A stretch of DNA of 64,000 nt, taken from assembly GCA_006176705.1 (NCBI GenBank), contig QRFJ01004912.1:62001-126000 (forward strand). The letters are read 5' to 3'. The stretch's first letter is position 1. Each line of letters begins with the position of its first letter. Made by a program: the position numbers and the translations under genes. Origin of the DNA: Cocos nucifera (lineage: Eukaryota > Streptophyta > Magnoliopsida > Arecales > Arecaceae). Below, piece by piece: positions 52,001 through 63,400 of the stretch. The notes beneath the pieces were generated by a model. The model did no database searches. It was not told where the DNA came from and saw only the letters and a list, made by a program, of their open reading frames with translations.

Positions 52001-55000
52001 TGAAATAAAAATCGATAAAAATAATTTGGAAGCTATTTCTGCATGGGATGCATACTGTACCAATCTGACCATACCATACCGAATTGGTAAGGTACTGATA
52101 TGGTAACCAGTATCAAGATGGCGGACATTGTAGAATGCTTTTTAATTTTGTTCTAATAGAATTTTAATATGTTGATCAGGTTAACGATTTTTTTTTCATT
52201 ATTTTAATAGAGAGAAGGGATGACTATTCAGGCTGAGAGGCTTAACTTTTACCGTTTCCTCTCACATTTTCGTTCTGTTCATAGAGGTGCTTCTTTTACA
52301 AAAATGCGCATAACAAGCGTTCGGAAATTGCTGCCCGAGTATGTAGTCTTGCATATCTTATTTATGTAATTTTTATTCATTCTGTATGATTTGTGATGTC
52401 TTGAAACCTGCTCAACAGGTCTTGGGGCTTCCTTTGCCCTGTTCACACACCTGATGGGGAGCCTTGTGGCTTGCTGAACCATATGACTTCTACATGCCGT
52501 AAGATTGTCTTACATGTCGTAGTTTGTCTCCATTTTTTAAATTAACCTTGCTTTGAATTTGTATGTTAATCTGTCATCATCTAGTATGCTGTCTTCATTT
52601 TAGCTCTAATTTGCATAAGGATACTTGAGTCATCTTTCTATTTATCTCTGTGTTCTTACATGCACCTTCTGAACTACTATGATAATGATCTTGGTGTAGT
52701 ACTAGAAACATTATTAACTGGTGATCATCATTTTCATCGTAACTCATGCTACTGGCTTGGTGAAGAATGCATAATAATCCTGGAAGAAAATATCATTTAT
52801 TTTCAAAATCACCATTTGGTTTGGATTTTATATGGTTTTGCTTGTATTTCCTGATAGCTGTCACTTATTAGTTTTGTAGTAGTACTGATGTTGTAATGTT
52901 TATTCTTCAAAACTTTGCTAGAGGTTGATGTAGAAACTTCTAAGTTTAAATGTAACCCAACAGCTAATGTTCATAAAAATTTATATTTCAGGCGTTTCAT
53001 CTTTCTATGATTCTGAAGGAAAAGTTAAAGATTTTCTTAAAATAAGAATGTCTATTCTGACTGTTTTGGTTGGGGTTGGAATGACACCCTTGCTGCCAAA
53101 GCTTGAGCGGGCTGGTCCTCCAGAAGTTCTTCATGTTCTTTTAGACGGATGTGTCATAGGCTCGATTGCTTCTAGCAAAGTCGAGAAAGCTGTAGCACAC
53201 ATTCGGAGCTTAAAGCTTTCTTCTCTGTCAGGGGTCTGTATTATTGAATTTGGTGCTTCTTTTTTTTTTTTCTAGTTTTCCTTTTCTTTTTCTTGAACAA
53301 TGATATTGCTGATAGTAAGTTTTACAGATTCCTGATGATTTGGAGGTCGGCTATGTACCCCTGAGTCTGGGTGGGACCTATCCTGGCTTGTACCTGTTCA
53401 CTTCTCCATCTAGATTTATTCGGCCAGTTAGAAGTATATCCCATTCTTCAGACAACTGTCTTAACATTGAGCTTATTGGGCCATTTGAACAGGTGATATA
53501 GCAATGGTTCATCCTATTTTTCTATTTTCTTTTTTACTATTATAAATTTTTTGTAGTTGCCATATGAGTTTAAGTTTTATAATGAAAAGACTATTTCATT
53601 TATGTGATTAATTAGGCTTTTATGGAAATAAGATGTGCTGATGGTGGAGATGGTGGAAGAAGAGAATCCTTCCCTGCAACACATGAAGAAATTCACCCAA
53701 CTGGAATACTTAGTGTAGTTGCCAATCTTACTCCTTGGTCTGATCACAATCAGAGTCCTCGCAACATGTACCAGTGTCAGGTTTTAACTACTGCTAAAAT
53801 GCAAATATGCATAAAAAAAGAAGAGTTTAAATGTTGTTATTTTGGATTTTACCCTTATCCCTTTTTTGGGGTTCTTTAGATGGCAAAGCAGACAATGGGC
53901 TTTTCCGCCCAAGCTTTACAATTTCGTGCAGATGTGAAGTCATATCATCTTCAGGTATGGATGATCTAAATATATTTTGTTGTTGCATTTATTTGACAAT
54001 GAAAAATGCCTCAGCATAAATGGCCTACTATTTCAAAATTTCAATTATCTCAAGCTTTGGGCTGCTTTTAATCATCATGCTGCTTCTTGACAAACTACAT
54101 CTTGTTGGTCCAGTCTTTATTTTCTCTTTTGAATTATTAAGTCCTTTTTTCATTAGTCGTCTCGCACATTTGAGATAATTTGTAGAAAGAGGCAGCTTGA
54201 AGACTTTGATTTCATGAATTTTAGCCTTTCGGAGGCAGCCATTTGCAAATTTTTCTGATCCAGAGTTTTTGTGCTAAAGGCACGCTTCTAAAAATTTTTT
54301 GTTTCATGGTAACTGAACAGAGGACTGTAAAAAGATTTGTCAATGTTAGTTTTATTGTATTTTCTAATATTTTAACTCAATAACTTGGAAGGTAACATTT
54401 TAAGCAAGGTTCACCAAACTGGTATTGGGGCTTGTATTGGTTGACACTAGTTCAGTATGGTAATGGCACATACCATACAAAGCTGAGATGTGCCGGAGAT
54501 GAAAGATTGCAAGAAGTGGGGGGGGAGAGAGGGAGAGACTTTGATGCTTACCCTAACTCTAGGAGGAGAACCAACAGGGAGAGAGAAGATGAGGGGGAGA
54601 AAGAGGGCGAAGGATAGGGGGGAAGGGGAGGAGAGAGAGAGAGAGAAGAGGTTGTACCGAGGCAGAGGTGTTGGTATCGGCGTCGGTCAAGGGTGGTGGA
54701 ATTGGTGTCCATGTCCATCAATGTAGATTGTTGGGGGAGAGAGATCACAAGGAGAGAGAGATTATGAAGATAGAGGGGGAGACTTGCAGAGATGGAGAGG
54801 GAGAGATTGTGGAGAGAAGCTTCGAGAGGCTGCTTGCTTGCTCGCCCACCTTATATGTTAAAAAAGTATCGAACCGAAAGGTCTAACTATGCCAGTCACC
54901 GATTGGTCTGATTTGGTACATCCTGAATTTGCTCGGTTTGGCACAATTCAGTGAACCTTGATTTTAAGGTTTCCTTCCCATCTTTGTTTCTGTATAGCTA

Positions 55001-57405
55001 ACCTTTTCTTTCCATCAATTTCCCTTCCAACCAAATCAATAAAATTTTAGGTTTTATGCATTGTCAAACATGATATATGATCATGTGAGTCTATGACAAT
55101 CTGTTTTACAGCAATTGTTGGAAAAGTTTTTGAGGAATATGGTGTTAAATGATATATTTTGTAAAGAAGTGGGATATTAAGGTTTGAGAGTTGATAGAGA
55201 GATCTTAAGTTGAACCATATCAAAAAACAAGCAAGATTATAGTCTAAAGAACAGACAGATTCTCATGTCGAGGAGAAAACTTGTAAAGCTATGTAGAGAG
55301 TGCTTAGCATTGCTTCTGCTCTAAAAAATATAGTTCTCATAGATCACTTTAATGAAATGTACATCTAGCATTTGTTGATTAGATGTTATAGAATTTTTTT
55401 TCTTGAATGGATTATTATATATGAAAGACTAGGAGCAAGAGCACAAGAATAGAAGCCAGATGCTATTCTCTTGCTTCTCCTAAATGACTTTTTGACTACA
55501 TGTAGAAGCACTTCTTAAATGACTTTTTTGTGACTTTTTTTTTAAAAAAAAACTTTAAAAGTCACAAATGTTATTTGATGCAACAATAGGCATACTGGAG
55601 ATTATTTTTCTGGTAGGCTGAGGAGACATTGGCATTTCCAACTTTTGTTCATGGTATATTTGTTTTGGTACAATAGCAGCAACCATGGTTTGCCATATAG
55701 ACCTGTACTACTATGTATTGGGTGCACTATACCGTATCTGTAAGATACTGATACTATATCAAGATTTGGTCCTGCATATGGGACCCATTTTTTGTGTTGT
55801 ACTGATGTGTACTGTCTTGTTTCATGTGGTGTCATGGCTGGCCAAGATGAAAGGGTCTCCTTGTCCTGTGTCAGCACAGGAGCTATATCGAACCGGATGT
55901 GGTGTATCATACCAGTAGGGTACTTTACCAAGTACCGATTCATTAAGTGGTAGAGAGTTCCTTTGAAATGGGTTCAAGTGAGATCTGTTTATGAACATTT
56001 AGCATAATAGAAGTCAACTGTCAACTATTAGAAGTTCACTTCTAAACTGTCTTTTTTCTGCTACCAAAAATTAACATTTGTTTTCTCTCATTGGGATTCA
56101 TTGAACACTTGAACTCAACTTCAGTCATTCGTATGCCATTCTTATGTAAGAGTAAAGAAGTAATCCACCACAGAAGACTTTCTTTGGTCAAGTTAAAGGT
56201 GGATTTTGTCAGCTTAGACAATAGGGTGTATGAGGTTGATTCTATGCCATGAAAGTGAGAGTTATATTTTTTTCTTTGTTTTTTTCTTTTTTTTAATTTT
56301 GGGTGTGGGGGGTGGGGGTTCACTTCATGGAGGTTAGTGGTAGTTGGGTAAGTCAGAAGGTGCGGTGTACGTGGGTAGTCAATCCCTTGGAAATTGCTCA
56401 CTTCCTTGAGTTAAATGACTCTTGGGTTTAATTACAAACAGACCTTAAACCTAGAGATAGGGATAAAGAGCTCCATTAGGGGGCACGATAGCTGGTCTTT
56501 TTCAATGCTGATAATTAAAGAACTTTGAAAGGATGAAAGGATATGTGCATTAAATTTGGTTGGAGTTTTTTAGTGGCTTGGATGTGACATGGATATATTG
56601 GTTAATTAGGTTAGATAGATCCTTTGGTTAGAAACTCTGGAAAAAAAAGTGAAATTGTTGGGAATTTCTTATGTCAGTTTGGAAAGACAAAGCTGATGTA
56701 AGCAACTCAGATTGATTTGCAGGATTATGTCACAAACTAGACTATTCAATTGTTGGAGGGGGTGGTGGAGGAAATTTCTAAATAATCATTATTACAACTT
56801 TAGTAAATCAATATGGTTTTATGAAGTTAATCCATTACTTGTAGTACTAGTTGTCAGATCAACGAGGAAGAATCACAAATGTCTTAAAATGGAGAAACTA
56901 AACCATCACTTTTTATCATGAGAGGATAAGTGTATTCAGATTAATTGAGGACTGTCATTTTGAGTGGTGATTGAGTGTGAATAAGCAGTTTTGTCTATAC
57001 TAGAGGCTTTGTTGTTGTTCTGGCCACCACAATAGATGGCCTTAAGCAGTTCTCATTGAAAGTTTTAAAAATAAATTGATATTTATAGAAATTGATATTG
57101 TTTTTGTTTCTTGAGAGGATCAAATGTAACTAATAGCGTAGGGTTGGTATGTTATGGAGGATCATGGTTGAAAATAATGATAAGATTGAATAGTGTTGAG
57201 AGATGGGATTCTAGTTGTAAAGATTTTGAAATAAGTGCATCATTAACATCAATCACCAAGGATATCGTAGTGTGATTGTTTTGCCTATGATTTGCCGAAT
57301 TGCCTTGAATCGGGGCATGCCGGACCGTACCGGTGGCTAACTGGTGCTATTCGAGTATTCGATTTAGAACATCGGCAAAAACGGAGTGAGAGATAAGGAA
57401 AGAGA

Positions 57406-57471
<66 letters not shown>

Positions 57472-60400
57472 GGAAAGGGAGGAAAGGAAAAAGCTGGTGG
57501 TGGCCTGCCAAGGCCATAGGTGGCCTGCGAGGCCTCTGGGGCTCTGCGGTTACTGTGTATTGTGTTGTTTAAAAGACATGATGAAATAAAGGCGAAGCTC
57601 CTGTTTCGAACCTATGGCACATGTGGGGCTATTTTTGGGCTGTTTGATGGCCACGATGGCCATCCGATGGCTCCTGGCGGCCTCCCCACTGCCTTCCCCT
57701 CTCTCCTTTTCTTTTTCTCTACTACCATTTTCTCTCATGGAGGATTGTGGAGCTCGGGAGGCCTCGATGGCCCTTTGATGGCCATCGCCGGTGCCTTCGC
57801 CAGCCTACCTTTCCTTCCCTCTCTCCCCCCTCTCTTTCTCTCTCTTTTCCTCTCCAGTTCATCCCTTATTTCCATGTTGGTTCGGGCTTGGTATGGGGGC
57901 GAACCCCATACCAACTTGTACCGCTAATTGGCTAGCATGGGGTCCAATTCTGATTTGGTGATCTTTGGTTTTGCCTTTCTAGATTTGCCTTTTGAAAGAA
58001 TGGAGTAACGAGCAAAGGAACTCAGTGTTGGATGAAGCAGTTTGGTAATTTGGAAGGTTGTATATTTGCGAGAATTTTTTTCATCTGCAAGAAAATAACT
58101 TATTTAGTAAAAACCTCATATATTCTAAGCATTGATCAAGGAAAATGATGATGAATCCCTAAGATCATAACAACGATAACTTAAGTTATAAGGAGGTCCA
58201 TTTAAAGGTAGGGGCTTGAATTGGTGTTGAATTATCAAAAAAGTGGTGATAGAGCTTGAAGACAGCATTATTGCAAGTTTCTAAAATAAGTTGGTAAAAT
58301 CTGCATTAATAGAGTTGCCTTTTTGAAGGTTTGTAAGTGTTTCGAAAAGTGGCTTTAGATGCAGGTGGTCAAGGGATTGCATAGTGCATATGTGGTTTGT
58401 AGGCCGCATGTGGGGGTATATATGCAGTTTTTATATTTTAACTGCTTAAAACAAGTATAATATATTAAGTACAATGAAAATCAGCAATAATGAAAGTAAT
58501 TTTTTTTGGATTGATAATAGAAATACCGATAACAATAACTAATGGAGGGCCTTCAGGGGTAGGGAGGAAGATCCTGCCCTCCGGGGACCTCCGCGGTCCT
58601 CTAGCAGCCACCGCTGGCATCCTTGATGAGTCCCCCTCCCTCCATTCCTCTCTCTCCACCCTTTCTTTCTATGTCTCTCTATGTCTCTCCATTCTCCTGT
58701 CTACGGAGGAGGGTGGAGCTCCGAAGGCCTTGGCAGTCCTCCGGTGGCCTTGGTGGGCCTTTGACAACCTTGGGCGGGCCTTTGGCAGCCTCTTTGACAT
58801 TACTCTCTTTGCCTTGCGCCTCTCTCTTTTCCTCTTTTTTCTTCTCCCTCATCGGTGTACCATTTTTTATGCCAGAACTATGCTGGCTTGGTGCCGGTAT
58901 GGTTTGGCATGCCCCGAACAGGCCAGTTTGGCAAATGCTGCTTCCTAAATATGGTTAAGATACATGTTCCATGCCTGAAGGTTCTGATATCGCTGGAGAA
59001 TAGGGATCAGTCATTTGTACATAAAGAAAAATAAACACTCCTTTGCGTTTGTACTTTGATTTCTTTTTTTTTTTTTTTGTTAAGCTTTTAATCTTCTATT
59101 TGTAGTTTTGCTTCTGTTTCTGTTCGGTTCCTCTCCTTGAAGCCCCACCTCCTGTCCCTGCCTTGAACCACTGGAGCATAGCTTAGATCTCTGAACTCTT
59201 TTTCTTTCTCCATTTGCAAGTTTGTGTTTGCACAGATTTTCCATACAGCGAGGTCTAGAGCATGAGATGATTTAGTGGTATCTTAAGGCCATGAGTTGCA
59301 AAAAAAAAAAATATACAAGTGATAGCCATTAAGCCCCATATGAGATTGAAGATGTTAAATACTCCATTATTGGATTATACTCTTGCACAGTTACTATGCA
59401 AGCTTAACCTCCTTTTTCATCATCTTTCAGTTCTTATCAAATTCTACTTGCATTACTAGGTCCAAGTGATTGAGGGCCTTAGATCCTTGGGAGCCATGAA
59501 TTGTTTTCCAAAAATAAAGTACTAATGTGTTCCAGCAACTTCCATACTTGTGGTTTTTGTGTTGCTTTTTTAAGTCATTGGAGAGTTTAGGAAGGTAAAA
59601 TGAAGGAGGGGATAAGAAGGATTCGAGATGTGCTATGAGCTATAGTGGCGATTGAAGGGAAATATAAAGCTGTCAATGTGTCACTTGGCTGAAGTGCTTC
59701 AAGTCCATCTCAAGAAGGCCCTTGTCACTAAAATTGGCCTCCAAAATGACATTGACAGGGCTCAAAAAATACTTTGCAGATCAAGATCCAAAATCCTAAG
59801 ATATATTATCCCTTCTAATTGTGTGTTGGATTCACATAGCATGCTTGTTTGTTTTTCATCCATCTTTTCTGCTCTTCTCTAAATAAAAATTATCCAACCA
59901 TCCCTCTCCTTAATTTTTATAACCTCAGGGTTTACGAGTACATGGAGGTTGGCCTAAAAAAATATGGATTTGGACTTGGACCACTTGGGCTCAACCATTA
60001 GAATGCAATTCAAACCCTGTCTTTTAGCCAAAATTTACAAGTTGGATCCAGAGATTCACTCAAATAGGGGACTGATGTACAGCTGGAGATGCTACTTGAG
60101 ATGGTTTTTTGTAAATAAGGTGAGGGTGTTCTTATTATTAAACTTGGGTTTTAGGATGGCATTTGGTTCTAGTATGGTTGGGAGAAATGTTATTATTGTG
60201 CAAGCTGGAAGAAACTCCTGTTCTTGCGCATCTCACATTCTCAACTGCATTTTGTTAAGTTGCAGAGAGATGCAGTAGGGTGGAGGACAAGAGGATGGCT
60301 GTGGGTACGTGGCATTGACCATGGCTGGGGGATACCATATTTGAAATTGAGTAAGGTTGTAGTTGAGTTCAAGAAGGGTCTGGATGTGGGGATGTGTGGC

Positions 60401-63400
60401 TAAAAAGATTTGGTGCTAATGCCGCAGTGGTCTGCAAAAGAAGGGTCAGATGGTTGTTGCATAACTCGTAATGCTCAAATACTGCTATAAAAGGACTTTG
60501 CATCTACTTGATTGTTTGATCCATGTCATATTGCCATATCACCATGGTTTTAAAAGACAAGAGGTGCTATATGAATAGGCGGGGGGCCACTTAGTGCCTG
60601 GCTGTTAGGCAGGTGCTTAGATGGCAGTCCAACCACAACCCCTTTTCTACTAGCGGTCATTGCGGCAGTCTATCAGTGGCAACATTTACAGGTGTTATTG
60701 GTGCTTGCAGAAACTTCAGCTGTTGGTTATGGCTCCGCTAATAACAATGAGAGCACTGGAGGGAAAAGAAGAAGAGGAAGAGGAAGAGAATAAAGGAACG
60801 AACTTGAGCCAGTTTCCCCACTGCTGTTCATCGCCTACTACCTTATCGGCAACCACCCCCTACCAGGTCATGGCCACTTCTAGATTTGATTGCGAGAGAA
60901 GGTAAAGTCCGGCATTATTGGTCAATGAGTGCTCGTAGACATCACTTGCCACTTGCTGGCTGATCGACAACCACCACCAACCAAGCCATGACCACTGCTA
61001 GATCTGGTAGGAAAAGTGGGTGGGGAGAACTAAACCAATTGGGAAAGCATGTTTTGGGGTGCCCTCTCTGATTTGGAGCAATGGACTCGCCCAATTGTCA
61101 ACCCTGAGCACCTGATTTAGGCATCGACATGCACTTAGTTTCTCCCTCATTTCGGGCTGATTTTCAATTTTGCACCAAGTTGGCTCGGTTGGGTCGTTGT
61201 TGGGTCCAGTGCATTTAAAACAGGCACCTAACACATTTTTTAAAATATCGTGTCATATGGTCATTTGGAATTTGACTTTCCCTAGTTGATTGTCATTGTA
61301 TTTTTGGTACCAAGAAAGAAATCAATTTGATCAAGCTCTATTTTTCACCCACATCAGTTTGGATTAGTACCTTGAAGAATTTTCTAGCACAAAATAAGAA
61401 CTTTATGGTCATCGTTGATGCTGGTTTAGTTTGCATATGATTAGGAGTCTGACCATTCATATGCTGAAGTTTGATATTATCAACAAGAAAAATGGAACTC
61501 TCATGATTCATATAGGTGTACACAAGGTTTGCCATCTCGATACTGAACCCTCTACCGGTACCATTCTATTATAGTATTAGTATGCAGTTTGGTATATGAG
61601 ACAGCGCATTGGAATGGTATGGTACATCCCATATTGGATGGTTGGGGTGGTACAGTATACCATGGGTGCATAACTTGTTTGACCATTCATATTTTAAAGG
61701 CATCTAACTATATTTATGAAATCTTATAACTTTGTTGCATTGACAAATTTAGATTGAGAAAAATCACATCTTTTGTCCTCTATGCTCCAAGGGTCTAACT
61801 TACTGAGTACCAAAATCTAATTTTATGATATTCTCTCAAATTTTTTAGTTAGATGATTGATGCTTCATTGGCCAAGTAGTCCAATTTTGAGGGCCTTCAT
61901 GATTACAACAACCAAGAAGTGAAAGCATTCCTTTTAAATTTCTTGTGGTTTAAAATACTGGCGGAATGAGACTGTAATTGGGATCATACTGTTTCGGCAA
62001 GAAAAGGAGGGGCAAAGGAGGTGAAGGAGGGGCAACAACCTCCCTGCAGCAGTTAGCAGTGGTTTGTGAGCGTTGGGACATGGTTCATTGCTTTCACCTC
62101 CCATGTTCGAGCCAAGCGGGAGAAGGCGACAGTCATGCAGGGAGAGAGAGGGAAGGCTAGGAATGGCAGCCTTTGATGAGGAAGGGGGGGAGCTACCAAG
62201 TTAGGATTCCTTGCTTTCCTGATTTGTTTCATTATTTCAGTGCTTGGATGTCTACCTTATTCGACGACCCACTGATACACTGCACGGTGCTAAACAAGGC
62301 AGATTAGGTGAACTATTTTGCTGGCATGAATGTCAATTTTAGCCAAAGCGTCCCGTCCCTTGCATCCCAACCATTGGGAGGGGATAGTTCATGAGGCATA
62401 TCATTCCATGGGAAAGCTCGTACACCCCCATACCATTGGATTTGGAGCCTTGAAATTATTTTGTTCCTTTCAAGTAGTTGTTTTTTCCTTTCCTTTTCTA
62501 AATGATTGTAATATTTATTTGACTAATTATTTAGATTCTTGTTAGTCTCTCATTCTATGTACCAAATTCAATAAATTCCTAGTTCATTTTGTCTTGTAAA
62601 AGTAAATCAAAAGGTATGGGAAACCTTATGCTTTAACGTCATGGTGAATAAAACAGATACTTCTCAGTGATCTTTTTCTTTTTTGATTCTACTGTCTTTG
62701 AAATCTTAGGACTTAAAGATATAATTTCAGTTTTCATGGTTTTCTGAACCTTCATACAGAAGTTGTCTTCTGCATCACATGAAATGCATGGAGTCTTTCT
62801 TCAATTTGTCTCTCCTAAATGTATTACCATGTGTATTGGTTTTCTTTCATACTTATATACATTCCAAGTAGTCAATGTTATTGTTACGTTGTTGCACCAT
62901 AAATCCATGATTTTCATAAACATATATTTCCGTTTGTTGCATCAGTTAAAATTCTCAAAGGTCTTTTAGCTGTACTTGCTCTTTGCTAACTTAATCTTGC
63001 TCCTGCCTGATTTGGTAGGTTTAAGCAATGATATTTCAGGCCAGATGGTCTGTAAACTTTTAAACTGCTGTCAACCATGTTCTGTCCATCGATTCTGCCA
63101 GGTTATGTAGCAGTTATTTAAGGCATGTCATCAAAAGGTAGAATTCCATGCAAAAGGCATCTGGAATCATGAGCATTGTAGTTCTAAGCACTCAATTTCA
63201 TAATTTGATGTTAAATGGCAGGCTCAAGTAATGATTGCTTTTTGATTTCTAATTTGCATTTTTCAAAATTCAGAACTTGCTTTTATGTACTTCACTTTTT
63301 TCATTTGTAGTTTATCTATACTCTAGAGCACATCATGTTCAATTTCTCGGTTCATGAATGACTCCATTATTTAGATGATTGGCACTTTTGTGTAGTGAAT

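Noticed and set aside
57386..57589. Frame with a long Arg-Glu repeat
   Set aside because: It is produced by a (GA)n microsatellite inside a repeat element.
57286..58940. One 1.65 kb element with matching ends at 57,286 and 58,940
   Set aside because: The ends do look inverted, but the flanking octamers do not match and the interior holds two parallel copies of the same core, so two separate or rearranged elements are more likely.
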